Below are positions 1 to 9,372 of a stretch of 64,000 nucleotides of DNA, piece after piece. Source of the stretch: Anaerolineae bacterium (lineage in GTDB: Bacteria > Chloroflexota > Anaerolineae > DUEN01); assembly GCA_025060615.1 (NCBI GenBank), contig JANXBS010000005.1:62001-126000 (forward strand), written 5' to 3'. Each line of letters opens with the position of its first letter. The stretch's first letter is position 1. The translations under genes and the position numbers were made by a program. The notes under the pieces were generated by a model that saw nothing but the letters and a program-made list of their open reading frames with translations, did not search any database and was not told where the DNA came from.

Positions 1-34
1 GCTTTCCGCAGGTACGAAATGTCAGCCACACGCA

Positions 35-1984
35 CTACTCCACCTGATACGGCACGTCTGTGATGACGATGCCCGGCTTGAAGAGCAACGCTAACCGCAG
101 CAACATGGCCGTCTGCGTATGGAGCAGATTGTGCCACCATCGCCGCGGCACGAACTGGGGCACTACGATGGTGATGATTTCGTTCGGCTGGCGCTGCGCG
201 GCGATCTCCTCGATGTACGCCAACAATGGCTCCAGCAGCAGCCGGTATGGAGACTCCAAAATCACCAACCGCACGCCCTCTCCCCATATCTCCCACTTGG
301 CTCGTACCTTTTCCGTCTCGACGGGGTCTATCGAAACATGAACGGCTGTGATATCGTCCGAAAGAACACGGGCATAATGTAGTGCCGTGAGTGTCCCCCG
401 GTGCACCCCGCTAATCGGCATGATCACCCGGTGGCGCAGGACATTGGGTGGCTCACTGTAACGCTCCAATGACAAACGCTTAGCCAGATCCTGATAGTGA
501 TGATGGATGGCCGAGAAGACGCTTACTAGAAGCGGCATCAGAAGCAGGACGATCCAGGCTCCATCTCGGAACTTGGTAGAGGCGAAGACCAACATCACGA
601 TCGCTGTGCAGATGGACCCAAAGCCATTGATCACCATCTTGTGCGCCCAATTGGGGTTATAGCTGAGCATGGAGCCACGTTCGCGCACTTCCTGTCCCGG
701 CGAGAGATGACCGATCTTCCACCAACGGCGCGCCATGCCAACTTGGGAGAGTGTGAAGGAAAGGAAAACGCCGATCGCATAAAGCGGAATCAGAGCGGTC
801 ACGCTAGCCTGGAAAAACACGATCAGCAAAGAAGCGATCAAAGCTAAGGCCACGATGCCTCGCGAGTAGACCAACCGGCTACCCCGATAAGCGAGCTGTC
901 GAGGCAGAAAGCCGTCCGCAGCCAACAAAGCGCTCAAGCGTGGGAAATCGGCAAAGGCGGTGTTCGTGGCCATGATCAAGATCACCGTGGTAGCGGTAAT
1001 GGTGGCTAGGTACAAAGCATTCCGGCCCATATAAGCCGTGCGCGCTAATTGTGAGATCACCGTTTCCGCTTCTGAGGGAATTGCACCGATCTGGATAGCC
1101 AGGAAGGTGATGCTCAGAAACAGCGTCCCCAAGATAAATGACATCCAGAGCAACGTGATTCCTGCGTTGTGACTGCGAGGCTCTCGGAAGGCAGTAACTC
1201 CATTAGAGATAGCCTCCACCCCCGTCAGTGCGGTTGTGCCACTAGAGAAGGCATGCAAAATCAAAAACAAAGAGATCCCCTGCGCAGTGTGGGCGATCTC
1301 TAGAGGAGGAGGATCGACGACGGTGCCAAGGGAGCCGGTCAAATACCGGAAGAAACCTAGACCTATCGTAAAGGTCATCATCGTCAAAAAGAAATAAGTA
1401 GGGATGGCGAACACAGCCCCGGATTCGCGCACGCCGCGCAGGTTTACCAGCATCACAAAGAGCACCAGTCCCACTGATAAGTGCACTCTGTATGGGAAAA
1501 GGCTAGGATAGGCGGAGACGATCTGTGCCACGCCCGAGGACACGGATACCGCAACGGTCAAGATGTAATCGGTCAGCAGCGCCGCGCCGGCGATCTTGGC
1601 AGGTAGTTCGCCTAGATTGTCGCGGGCCACAATATATGCGCCGCCACCGTTTGGATAGGCATGAATCGTCTGCTCGTAAGAGAGGGTGACGATCATCAGC
1701 AGCACCACGATCGCCAGCGAGATAGGGAAGGCATACCCAAAGGCCATCGCCCCCGCCGCTGCCAGGATCACTAGAATTTCTTGGGTGGCGTAGGCGGTAG
1801 AAGAGAGGGCGTCCGACGCGAAAACGGCTAACCCAATCGCCTTACCGATGGTCTGGTGAGGAGCATCAGCGGTAGGCAACGGCCGGCCGATCAACCAGGT
1901 GCGCCATGAGCGAGGAGGATAATAATCGGCAGCCCTCCGAATGACAGTGGTTCCATTTTGCTCTTCAACGATAGTAGTGGACAT
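35..1984 (-). CDS. KimA-like potassium/APC-superfamily transporter
   Basis: This 649-residue integral membrane protein has about 12 hydrophobic segments, followed by a soluble C-terminal region of about 150 residues. The N-terminal motifs SSDALSS-like (ASDALSSTAYATQEIL), YPNGGGAYIVARDNLGE and LTGVEAISNG match, from memory, the Bacillus subtilis KimA (YdaO) family of high-affinity proton/K+ symporters in the APC superfamily. Family knowledge: KimA is often controlled by cyclic di-AMP, at the riboswitch and protein level. The start at 1984 follows a leader holding a sigma-70 promoter and a hairpin with a T-tract. A KtrB/KtrA pair lies 11 kb away, so the window has two K+ uptake systems. It could instead be an amino-acid permease of the same superfamily, since substrate cannot be read from sequence alone. 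Confidence 0.85.
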   Translation of the reverse strand: MSTTIVEEQNGTTVIRRAADYYPPRSWRTWLIGRPLPTADAPHQTIGKAIGLAVFASDALSSTAYATQEILVILAAAGAMAFGYAFPISLAIVVLLMIVTLSYEQTIHAYPNGGGAYIVARDNLGELPAKIAGAALLTDYILTVAVSVSSGVAQIVSAYPSLFPYRVHLSVGLVLFVMLVNLRGVRESGAVFAIPTYFFLTMMTFTIGLGFFRYLTGSLGTVVDPPPLEIAHTAQGISLFLILHAFSSGTTALTGVEAISNGVTAFREPRSHNAGITLLWMSFILGTLFLSITFLAIQIGAIPSEAETVISQLARTAYMGRNALYLATITATTVILIMATNTAFADFPRLSALLAADGFLPRQLAYRGSRLVYSRGIVALALIASLLIVFFQASVTALIPLYAIGVFLSFTLSQVGMARRWWKIGHLSPGQEVRERGSMLSYNPNWAHKMVINGFGSICTAIVMLVFASTKFRDGAWIVLLLMPLLVSVFSAIHHHYQDLAKRLSLERYSEPPNVLRHRVIMPISGVHRGTLTALHYARVLSDDITAVHVSIDPVETEKVRAKWEIWGEGVRLVILESPYRLLLEPLLAYIEEIAAQRQPNEIITIVVPQFVPRRWWHNLLHTQTAMLLRLALLFKPGIVITDVPYQVE

Positions 1985-2030
1985 CGGATCTGTTCAACTT
2001 TGCTGCGTAGGGAGATATCTTTACTCACAT

Positions 2031-2062
2031 AAAAAAGGCCCCGCATCCCATTCGGCGAGGCC
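2031..2062 (-). terminator. Hairpin with T-tract in the transporter leader (possible attenuator)
   Basis: On the minus strand, 8-bp arms (GGCCTCGC / GCGGGGCC, one G-U pair) close a 10-nt loop and are followed directly by TTTTTT. This is a good intrinsic terminator shape. It lies between the promoter at 2119-2147 and the start codon at 1984, so it would stop transcripts before the gene unless read-through is regulated. No upstream gene runs into it that it could simply terminate. Confidence 0.7.
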
Positions 2063-2118
2063 GTTTCTGAGCCATCCCATGATTTGTCGGTCCACACACA
2101 CGATCTACCTCAGGCATA

Positions 2119-2147
2119 TTTATAGCGCACTCTTCCCCTTCTGTCAA
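2119..2147 (-). promoter_or_regulatory. Sigma-70-type promoter for the KimA-like gene
   Basis: The minus strand reads TTGACA (2142-2147), a 17-bp spacer, then TATAAA (2119-2124). The predicted start near 2112 gives a leader of about 128 nt that includes the hairpin at 2031-2062. Confidence 0.8.
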
Positions 2148-2184
2148 AATGTCTGTATCCATACTCGCCCGATGATCTGCAACT

Positions 2185-2214
2185 TTGACGCCTTGCAGTG
2201 CTTCGCCTTATAAT
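2185..2214 (+). promoter_or_regulatory. Sigma-70-type promoter for the B12-mutase subunit/meaB operon
   Basis: TTGACG (2185-2190), an 18-bp spacer and TATAAT (2209-2214). Transcription would start near 2221 and leave a leader of about 208 nt before the first start codon at 2429. The leader can form small hairpins (for example around 2343-2358) but I see no B12-box or other riboswitch core. Confidence 0.8.
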
Positions 2215-2428
2215 TAGATCAGGTAGGGTCCAGAGTTAGAGGACAAAGCATCCTTTTTGGAAAACCCTTTTTGGTCCTTTACCTGCTTATCACGGCTTTC
2301 CATTTGCTGGAAGAGGTCAAGCCTAGGCATGTGAGATGCACAAGCCGAAGGCTTTGTAGAAAAAACTGTGATTCAGCGCAGAGCGGCTAGGCAACACTTG
2401 CAACCACTCGACCCTACGAGGAGAGAGA

Positions 2429-2839
2429 ATGTCCGCCCGCAAAATCCGCGTGCTTATCGCTAAACCCGGGCTGGATGGCCATGATCGAGGGGCAAAGATC
2501 GTCGCGCGCGCGCTGCGTGATGCCGGCATGGAGGTTATCTATACCGGCATTCGCCAGACACCGGAGATGATCGCCGAGGCTGCACTGCAGGAAGACGTGG
2601 ACGTGGTGGGGCTAAGCATCCTTTCAGGAGCTCACTTGACGCTGTGCCCACGGGTAGTCGAACTGCTCCGCCAACAGGGAATGGACGACGTGCTTGTCTT
2701 GGTAGGGGGTATTATCCCAGAAGAGGATAAACCGCGACTCCAGGCAGCGGGCGTGCATGCCGTATTTGGGCCAGCAACTCCCACCCAGGAGATCATCGAG
2801 TTTATCCGGAGCCACGTAGCTGTATCCGACGAGGCGTGA
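2429..2839 (+). CDS. Stand-alone cobalamin-binding subunit of a methylmalonyl-CoA-type mutase
   Basis: The 136-residue protein corresponds to the C-terminal B12-binding Rossmann-like domain of acyl-CoA mutases. The base-off/His-on motif DxHxxG is present as D16-G-H18-D-R-G21, and the family's conserved [11 protein letters not shown] and [10 protein letters not shown] stretches follow. Such small subunits pair with a separate catalytic TIM-barrel subunit in methylmalonyl-CoA, isobutyryl-CoA or ethylmalonyl-CoA mutases. No catalytic subunit lies in this window, so the substrate is open. The start has a good GAGGAGA ribosome-binding site, and the next gene, meaB, begins 4 bp downstream, which supports a mutase role. 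Confidence 0.92.
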   Translation: MSARKIRVLIAKPGLDGHDRGAKIVARALRDAGMEVIYTGIRQTPEMIAEAALQEDVDVVGLSILSGAHLTLCPRVVELLRQQGMDDVLVLVGGIIPEEDKPRLQAAGVHAVFGPATPTQEIIEFIRSHVAVSDEA

Positions 2840-2843
2840 TTGA

Positions 2844-3851
2844 ATGGACGTCGTTGATCGCCTATTGCAAGGGGACCGCCGGACCCTGGCTCGAGTGATC
2901 AGCCAGGTGGAAAACGGCGACCCCCAAGCCCGTGAACTCCTACGACGGCTGTATTGCCACACCGGCCGTGCCCACGTAGTCGGCATCACCGGCGCGCCCG
3001 GCTCTGGCAAATCCACATTGGTCAACGCCCTTGCGCAGGAATACCGGGGACGCGGGATCACGGTGGGCATTGTTGCCGTAGATCCCACCAGCCCCTTTAC
3101 CGGCGGCGCGCTGTTAGGTGATCGCGTGCGCATGCGCGAGCTGGCGGGTGATCCTGGTGTGTTCATCCGCAGCATGGCCTCGCGAGGGCACCTGGGCGGC
3201 CTGGCGCGCGCCACCACTGAAGTTGTCCTGGTGTTGGACGCTGCCGGATTCCAGCGCATCTTGGTGGAGACCGTTGGCGTGGGACAGGCCGAAATAGACG
3301 TTGCTCGCGCTGCGCATACTACAGTTATAGTACAAACCCCTGGCATGGGTGATGACGTGCAAACGATGAAAGCGGGCGTCCTGGAAATCGCAGACATCCT
3401 CGTAATCAACAAGGCCGATCAAAACGGCACGGAACGAGCTGAAGCGGCACTGAGGATGATGCTCGACCTTAATGAGAAGATCAGTCATCGCGGCCAAAGG
3501 CAATCCACCCCCGAAAGACAAGAGCCCTCATTAAGCTGGATTCCCCCTATCATTCGCACCATCTCGACGCGACGCGAAGGGATCGTTGCGCTGATAAACG
3601 CTATCGAGCAACATGCCACTTATCTGCACGAGAGCGGGTACTGGCACGAACGCGAACACCTACGGGCGGCCTTCAATCTTCAGGAACTCCTACGTGAGGA
3701 GCTGATGACTAGGCTAGCCGTACAACTGCCGCCGAAGCTAATGGAAATACAGTTGCAGCAGATAATCGCCCGCGCAGTGGATCCCTACAGCGCAGTGAAT
3801 GCGTTGCTGGCCGCGGTTGGATCACTGGCAGTTACCGAGGTCAGGGAGTGA
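2844..3851 (+). CDS. meaB: MeaB/ArgK-family GTPase, mutase chaperone
   Basis: A 335-residue G3E-type P-loop GTPase that protects and reloads B12-dependent acyl-CoA mutases. Visible motifs are the Walker A loop G50-APGSGKST58, the family signature VDPTSPFTGGALLGDR, the ETVGVGQAE switch region and the NKAD base-specificity motif. The length is normal for the family (about 330). It lies 4 bp after the B12-binding subunit and its stop overlaps the start of the next gene (GTGA), so the three genes are translationally coupled. Confidence 0.95.
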   Translation: MDVVDRLLQGDRRTLARVISQVENGDPQARELLRRLYCHTGRAHVVGITGAPGSGKSTLVNALAQEYRGRGITVGIVAVDPTSPFTGGALLGDRVRMRELAGDPGVFIRSMASRGHLGGLARATTEVVLVLDAAGFQRILVETVGVGQAEIDVARAAHTTVIVQTPGMGDDVQTMKAGVLEIADILVINKADQNGTERAEAALRMMLDLNEKISHRGQRQSTPERQEPSLSWIPPIIRTISTRREGIVALINAIEQHATYLHESGYWHEREHLRAAFNLQELLREELMTRLAVQLPPKLMEIQLQQIIARAVDPYSAVNALLAAVGSLAVTEVRE

Positions 3852-5731
3852 CAGACGTTGTCACCCGTCTAACGCGTCTCCTCTTCATCATTTTTTTGAT
3901 CGGGTCGATCGGGCCCCTCGGTTGCGCAGCACAGTCGGGCATCCAATGGCATCCCATGCACCAAGGGCTGAGGCCTTACACACAGGTGACAGCGTTGGCC
4001 TTTCATCCAGAGCAACCCCATGTGTTGCTCGCCGCCGTTTACGATCCAATCGGGATATATCGTAGCGAGGATGGAGGCCTCACCTGGAGCGACTCAGGTC
4101 GAGGCTTGGAAGGACAACCGGCGTTGACGTTGCTGGCGGTCCCTTATCGTCCCGGCTTTTTCCTTGTCGGGACGGTAGACGGGCTATACCGCACGACAGA
4201 CTTCGGCCGAACCTGGCAGCCGGCCGCAGGTCTGCCGTGGCCTATGACGGTGTACGCCATTGCCAAGGCCAGCGCCCTTTACGCCGCAGGAGATGGGCCG
4301 CAGATCTACGCAAGTATAGACGAAGGTAAGACATGGCAGCCTATCGCTGCTATCCCGAACGGAGCCGCCATCCTGAGTCTGTGGGTGTCCACTGACGGCA
4401 CGTCACTCCTGGCCGGAACCGATGGCCAAGGGCTTTGGAAGAGCCAGGACCGAGGCCGTTCGTGGCAGATGGTGGATGAGATCGGCCGTACATTCGTGGC
4501 CAGGATATGGGCCGCGCCAAACATGCCGAGGACCCTTTTCGCCCGCACTCGAAGGGGGGTGTTCCGCTCCCGAGACGCAGGTCAAACCTGGCATCTGGTA
4601 AATGTGGGAACGGATGCTCGTCTAGACGCCATGACGTTCGATCCTGACGGCCGATACGTGTATGCTGCTATGGCAGATGGGCAGATTCGCCGCAGCCCTC
4701 TGAACGACGACGCATGGCAGCCATGGGGCCGAGGAATCGGCCGAGGCGGGCTTGTGTTCACCCTCTTCTTCGCGCCTGGCCAGCCGTGGACCCTATGGGC
4801 AGGGACGGAGACCGGCCTCTACCGCAGCGATGACGGAGGCCAAACATGGCAGCCCTTGATGAGCGGGCCAGGCGCCCCCTCAGGGATGGCCATGGCGATG
4901 ACACAAGAAGGGCAGCTCCTCTTGGCCAATCAGGACGGCGTCTACCGTTGGCGCGACATAGGAACAAATTGGGAACCGGCCGATACAGGGCTTCCGCGGG
5001 AGGGTGTGCTGGCGCTAATTGCGGTGGGGAAGCGGCTGTACGCGGGGACCAACGGGCATGGCGTGTACCGCAGCGACGATGGCGGTCGCCAGTGGGCCCC
5101 GGCGGGCCTGAAAGGCCTATCGGTGCCCGCGCTGGTAGCAGACCCTCGAGATGCAGAGCACCTCTACGCTCGCGTGGCATTTGAACGGGTGTACGAGACG
5201 ACCGATGGCGGCCAGAGCTGGACGGCGCGCTGGGCTGGCATGCGCCTGAACACAGAGGTTATCTCGCTCGCCATTGATCCCCAACGGCCAGAGATCCTGT
5301 ATGCGGGGAGCACCGATGGGCTTTTCCGCAGTCGCGATGGGGCTTACACCTGGCAGCGCATCGCTCCTGAGCTGAACGGGCAAACAGTATTTGAAATCAC
5401 CCTTGATTCACGCAACCCGGATCGGCTTTTCGTCGGCACCACGCGAGGAGTGTATTACAGCCCCGATGGAGGGGCGACCTGGGAAGGGCCAAAGGCGGGG
5501 CTCGAAGAGATCACCGTCACTGCGCTCGCTTTCCACCCTCAATACGCTGAGGTCCTCTACGCTGGGACTCGCTATCGCGGGATATATCGCAGCGCAGACG
5601 GAGGCCGCACATGGATACCAGCCCGCGATGGCCTGGAAGAGGTAGGCGTGAACGATCTCATCGTAACGCCTGATGGGCGCTACATCTTTGCGGCTACCCC
5701 TGGTGGCGTCTTCCGAGCGGAGGCACGATGA
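3848..5731 (+). CDS. Exported Asp-box (BNR/sortilin-type) beta-propeller protein
   Basis: This 627-residue protein starts with a positively charged stretch and a hydrophobic segment ending at a cysteine (IGPLGC), a possible but non-canonical lipobox. The rest is built from repeats ending in Asp-box motifs (S/T-x-D-x-G-x-T/S-W). I count 12 recognisable copies, such as RSEDGGLTW, RSDDGGQTW and RSADGGRTW. The fold is expected to be one or two beta-propellers facing outside; function is unknown. It starts with GTG in a GTGA overlap with meaB, though a role in mutase biology is doubtful. Its C-terminal 33 residues have a decayed relative at 15837-15938, and its stop overlaps a dead glycoside-hydrolase start. 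Confidence 0.85.
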   Translation: MTDVVTRLTRLLFIIFLIGSIGPLGCAAQSGIQWHPMHQGLRPYTQVTALAFHPEQPHVLLAAVYDPIGIYRSEDGGLTWSDSGRGLEGQPALTLLAVPYRPGFFLVGTVDGLYRTTDFGRTWQPAAGLPWPMTVYAIAKASALYAAGDGPQIYASIDEGKTWQPIAAIPNGAAILSLWVSTDGTSLLAGTDGQGLWKSQDRGRSWQMVDEIGRTFVARIWAAPNMPRTLFARTRRGVFRSRDAGQTWHLVNVGTDARLDAMTFDPDGRYVYAAMADGQIRRSPLNDDAWQPWGRGIGRGGLVFTLFFAPGQPWTLWAGTETGLYRSDDGGQTWQPLMSGPGAPSGMAMAMTQEGQLLLANQDGVYRWRDIGTNWEPADTGLPREGVLALIAVGKRLYAGTNGHGVYRSDDGGRQWAPAGLKGLSVPALVADPRDAEHLYARVAFERVYETTDGGQSWTARWAGMRLNTEVISLAIDPQRPEILYAGSTDGLFRSRDGAYTWQRIAPELNGQTVFEITLDSRNPDRLFVGTTRGVYYSPDGGATWEGPKAGLEEITVTALAFHPQYAEVLYAGTRYRGIYRSADGGRTWIPARDGLEEVGVNDLIVTPDGRYIFAATPGGVFRAEAR

Positions 5732-5830
5732 GGAGCGAGCGACGTTGGCTTTGGCTATTCCTGGCGTTGGCGATCGCATGCTGATGCAAGCTCGCAAGGC
5801 CGGCTTCGAGGCCACTGTATAATTCTTTGT
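5728..5830 (+). pseudogene. Remnant of a glycoside hydrolase gene (relative of the gene at 15935)
   Basis: An ATG overlapping the Asp-box gene's stop (ATGA) opens a frame reading MRSERRWLWLFLALAIAC, then TGA at 5782. This matches MKIERRWLWIFPALGIAV of the intact hydrolase at 15935. After a gap equivalent to a deletion, the DNA at 5795-5830 again matches the intact gene (the codons for AGFEA and its surroundings) but contains another stop. It is therefore a truncated, internally deleted copy, with only about 100 bp left. Confidence 0.85.
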
Positions 5831-6018
5831 GACTACGTTTGAAGTCAGACGATGGTCAGGTTATGGTCATGATCATCAAGGAATAGCCATCTAACTTTGA
5901 GGGCACATCGAGATGCCTTCCCTGCAGGATGCATTCCGTCGAATTATCCCGAAAATGAGTGAACTAAAGATGATTTAGTCATGAAATCTTCTAAGCGGAA
6001 AGGAATATCGGGAAGCAC

Positions 6019-8778
6019 ATGGCTGCAAATTGGCATCGCCTAGAGATCGCAGAGGTCTTGGCACTTCTGAAGACAGAACCAGAACGCGGTCTGACCCAGA
6101 CCGAGGCCCAACGTCGCCTAGCCGAGTATGGCCCTAACGAATTGGTTGAGCGTGGTCTGAAGAGCCCCTGGCTCATTTTGTGGGAACAACTCACGGCGGT
6201 GATGGTGATGCTCTTGATCATCGCTGCCGTGATTTCGGCGGCTCTGGGCGACTACAAAGACACAGCGGCTATCCTGGCCATTGTGGTACTCAATGCCATC
6301 CTCGGATTCACTCAAGAATATCGCGCCGAAAAGGCCATGGCCGCGCTGAAGAAGCTGGCTGTGCCTACTGTAAAGGTGCGCCGCGACGGCCACGTTCGCG
6401 AGATCTCAGCCCGGGAGCTGGTGCCTGGCGACATCGTCTTTCTGGAAGCCGGCGGCCTCGTGCCAGCCGATGGCCGACTGCTAGAAAGCGTAAACCTGCG
6501 AACCCAAGAGGCTGCCCTGACCGGCGAATCAGAGCCAGTAGAGAAGGATCCCACACCGCTGACTAGCGAGGATCTGCCTTTAGGCGACCGGCGCAACATG
6601 GTTTACATGGGCACAGTAATCACCTACGGCCGTGGTCTGGCTGTGGTCACTGAGACTGGGATGCGCACCGAGCTAGGCCGCATCGCCGAGATGATCCAGA
6701 AAGTGGAACGGGAGCCGACGCCCCTGCAACGTCGCCTGGAGCAGTTGGGGCATGGGTTGGCTTTGGGTGCCCTGGCCATTGTCGCTGTGGTCTTCATCCT
6801 AGGTCTACTGCGAGGCGAAGAATTGCGGCTAATGTTTCTAACGGCTCTCAGTATGGCTGTGGCAGCGGTGCCGGAAGGGCTGCCAGCCGTAGTCACCATC
6901 GCCCTTGCCTTGGGGGCTCAGCGCATGCTCAAACGCCACGCCCTGATTCGCAAACTGCCGGCGGTGGAAACGTTAGGCTCAGTGACAGTTATCTGCTCTG
7001 ACAAGACCGGTACTCTGACCGAAAACCGCATGACAGTCGCAGTATTGGACGTGGCCGGACACACTTTGAACCTGACCGAGGCGTTACATCGTGGTCAGCC
7101 GATATGGATGCGGTCCGGGAATCCCCACACGCTGGCGGGGTTACTTCCGGAAACGACCACAGCCCCTTTAGAGCCGGCATTGCAATTGTTGCTCGGAGGG
7201 GCGGCCCTTTGCAACGATGCCATCCTAGAGACAACCGATGATGGATCGAACGGTCTGCGTGTGGTAGGCGATCCGACGGAAGGCGCGCTGGTGATAGCAG
7301 CCGCCCAGTTTGGCTTGCTGAAGGCCGAACTAGAGCGCGCCCTGCCCAGAGTTGCCGAAGTTCCTTTCACCTCAGAACGCAAACGTATGACGACGGTGCA
7401 TCAAGCCAGCAAGGGAAGAAGCCCCTTATCTGCTTGTTTACCTGACCACTTGTCTACTTCTTACCTCGTCTTCACAAAAGGTGCGGTGGATAGCTTGTTG
7501 GAAGTATCCAAGCAGGTGTGGGTGGAAGGCCAGATTGAGGGACTGACCGAAGACTGGCGTAGGCGCATCCAGGCCGCTAACAACCGGTTAGCACAAGATG
7601 GAATGCGGGTGTTGGGTGTAGCCTTCCGGCCTCTGGAGGCGTTGCCAGCCCAGGCAGATGAGGAAACGTTGGAGCGCGACCTGATCTTCATGGGGTTGGT
7701 GGGCATGATTGACCCACCACGACCCGAAGTGAAAGAGGCAGTGCAAACGTGTAAGGCGGCCGGTATTCGCCCGGTGATGATCACCGGCGACCATCCCCTG
7801 ACGGCTCAGCACATCGCCCGGGAGCTGGGTATCGCCACCGATGGCCGCGTGTTGACTGGTCAAGAGCTGGCCAGCATGTCGGTGGAGGAGCTGGAAACCG
7901 TCGTCGAAGAGGTTTCGATTTATGCTCGGGTTTCGCCGGAACACAAGCTTAAAATTGTGGAGGCATTGCAGGACAGAGGCCACATCGTGGCCATGACTGG
8001 TGACGGCGTCAATGACGCTCCGGCTCTCAAGAAGGCCGATATCGGGGTCGCCATGGGCATCACCGGCACCGATGTCTCTAAAGAGGCAGCGGATATGGTG
8101 CTTCTCGATGACAATTTCGCCACCATTGTGGCTGCCGTAGAGGAGGGCCGCGTCATCTACGATAATATCCGCAAATTCATCAAGTACACGATGACCTCCA
8201 ACGCCGGCGAGATTTGGACCATGCTGCTGGCCCCTTTCCTGGGTATGCCCTTGCCGTTACTGCCCTTGCAGATCTTGTGGATCAACTTGGTGACCGATGG
8301 GCTGCCCGGCCTAGCCCTGACCGTGGAGCCAGCCGAACGCGACACCATGCGCCGGCCACCGTACCACCCTAAGGAGAACATCTTCGGGCGGGGGATGGGA
8401 CGTCACATCCTATGGGTGGGCCTGCTTATGGGCTTGGTCTCCCTGGGCATGGGCTTCTGGGCCTGGCGCACAGCGCATCCCACTTGGCAGACCATGGTTT
8501 TCACCACGTTGACTCTGTCCCAAATGGGCCACGCGTTAGCCATCCGTTCGGGACGTGATTCCCTGTTCCGCATTGGCCTGCTTTCTAACCGACCACTATT
8601 GGGCGCCGTGCTATTGACCTTCGTCCTGCAATTAGCGGTGATATACGTTCCTTTCCTGCAGGGAATCTTCAAGACAGTGGCCTTGCCAGCCAGCGATCTG
8701 GCTATCAGCCTGGTTTTGAGCACTGTGGTCTTCTGGGGGGTGGAACTGGAAAAGTGGCTGTTGCGCCGGCATGGATGA
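6019..8778 (+). CDS. P-type (P2A, calcium-type) cation-transporting ATPase
   Basis: The 919-residue ATPase has the full set of family features. These are an N-terminal cation-ATPase domain, the TGES actuator loop, the PEGLP motif in TM4 near residue 285, the phosphorylated aspartate D328 in [13 protein letters not shown], the KGA nucleotide-binding motif, the [18 protein letters not shown] hinge, and a C-terminal set of membrane helices. PEGLP and the N-terminal layout point to Ca2+ (or Mn2+) export rather than heavy metals or K+. A short low-conservation insert (about residues 460-480) sits in the nucleotide domain. It is monocistronic or leads DUF456, which begins 50 bp later. Confidence 0.93.
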   Translation: MAANWHRLEIAEVLALLKTEPERGLTQTEAQRRLAEYGPNELVERGLKSPWLILWEQLTAVMVMLLIIAAVISAALGDYKDTAAILAIVVLNAILGFTQEYRAEKAMAALKKLAVPTVKVRRDGHVREISARELVPGDIVFLEAGGLVPADGRLLESVNLRTQEAALTGESEPVEKDPTPLTSEDLPLGDRRNMVYMGTVITYGRGLAVVTETGMRTELGRIAEMIQKVEREPTPLQRRLEQLGHGLALGALAIVAVVFILGLLRGEELRLMFLTALSMAVAAVPEGLPAVVTIALALGAQRMLKRHALIRKLPAVETLGSVTVICSDKTGTLTENRMTVAVLDVAGHTLNLTEALHRGQPIWMRSGNPHTLAGLLPETTTAPLEPALQLLLGGAALCNDAILETTDDGSNGLRVVGDPTEGALVIAAAQFGLLKAELERALPRVAEVPFTSERKRMTTVHQASKGRSPLSACLPDHLSTSYLVFTKGAVDSLLEVSKQVWVEGQIEGLTEDWRRRIQAANNRLAQDGMRVLGVAFRPLEALPAQADEETLERDLIFMGLVGMIDPPRPEVKEAVQTCKAAGIRPVMITGDHPLTAQHIARELGIATDGRVLTGQELASMSVEELETVVEEVSIYARVSPEHKLKIVEALQDRGHIVAMTGDGVNDAPALKKADIGVAMGITGTDVSKEAADMVLLDDNFATIVAAVEEGRVIYDNIRKFIKYTMTSNAGEIWTMLLAPFLGMPLPLLPLQILWINLVTDGLPGLALTVEPAERDTMRRPPYHPKENIFGRGMGRHILWVGLLMGLVSLGMGFWAWRTAHPTWQTMVFTTLTLSQMGHALAIRSGRDSLFRIGLLSNRPLLGAVLLTFVLQLAVIYVPFLQGIFKTVALPASDLAISLVLSTVVFWGVELEKWLLRRHG

Positions 8779-8828
8779 AGAACGCGATAAACGAAGGCTG
8801 AAAAGAGCGCAAACCAAGAGAGACTTGG

Positions 8829-9308
8829 ATGACTACGGCGTTGATCGTTCTAGCCTGGATTCTGATGTTGGCCGGCCTGGTGGGGACATTGGTGCCAGTT
8901 CTTCCGGGGACGGCTCTCATCTGGCTGGGTGCAGCCGTATACGGCTGGGCGACTGGCTTCGCTCAAGTGAACGGCTGGCTATTGTTGGGGCTGGCGGCTA
9001 TCGCCCTCATAACCCATGGCCTGAGCTATCTGACCAGTGCCCTAGGAGCCAGGGGATTAGGCGCGTCGCGCTGGGGGATGGGAGGCGCAGTGATAGGCGG
9101 CCTGGCCGGTCTACTCCTGCTCGGACCTGTGGGCATACTCGTGGGACCTTTTGTCGGCGCCGTGGTCGGCGAAACTATGGCCGGCCGGCGGGGCCAGGAG
9201 GCTGTGCGAGCTGGCATGGGCGGTGTGCTCGGCGCCCTGAGCGGGACTTTCCTCAATTTCCTGGCTGGGCTGGCCATGATTAGCTTGGTGCTGTTACAGA
9301 TATGGTGA
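8829..9308 (+). CDS. DUF456 membrane protein
   Basis: A 159-residue hydrophobic protein with an N-terminal pair of membrane helices, a LVPVLPGTALIWLGA-type signature and a C-terminal glycine-zipper-like segment (GGAVIGGLAGLLLLGPVG). These are the hallmarks of the DUF456 family, which has no known function. I chose the ATG at 8829 over a longer overlapping frame of a different phase because only this frame gives a coherent membrane protein. It follows the ATPase by 50 bp. Confidence 0.88.
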   Translation: MTTALIVLAWILMLAGLVGTLVPVLPGTALIWLGAAVYGWATGFAQVNGWLLLGLAAIALITHGLSYLTSALGARGLGASRWGMGGAVIGGLAGLLLLGPVGILVGPFVGAVVGETMAGRRGQEAVRAGMGGVLGALSGTFLNFLAGLAMISLVLLQIW

Positions 9309-9372
9309 TGCAATTCATTGGCGGTATTCGCCATCCAGTGTCATCGGCAGAACTTACTAGGGAGGATCTCCT

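Larger units (their letters stand above)
1985..2428. other. Divergent intergenic control region
   Basis: This 444-bp region separates the leftward transporter from the rightward mutase operon. It holds two divergent promoters with -10 boxes 84 bp apart, a hairpin with a T-tract on the transporter side, and a roughly 208-nt untranslated leader on the mutase side. No coding sequence was found in it. Confidence 0.8.

Noticed and set aside
2031-2117. Small leader-peptide gene before the KimA-like transporter
   Set aside because: An open frame starts at an ATG near 2117, but this lies upstream of the predicted transcription start (about 2112) and has no ribosome-binding site.
1985-2250. Cyclic di-AMP (ydaO-type) riboswitch upstream of the KimA-like gene
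   Set aside because: The known aptamer is longer than the distance between promoter and hairpin, and I could not find its conserved core in the leader or further upstream.
2624-3412. Long minus-strand frame opposite meaB
   Set aside because: It has a low-complexity Arg/Ser/Thr/Pro composition typical of the reverse of a GC-rich gene and no ribosome-binding site. meaB is certain.
8771-9283. Alternative 170-codon frame overlapping DUF456
   Set aside because: Arg/Gly/Ser-rich with no membrane pattern. The frame at 8829 gives a recognisable DUF456 protein.
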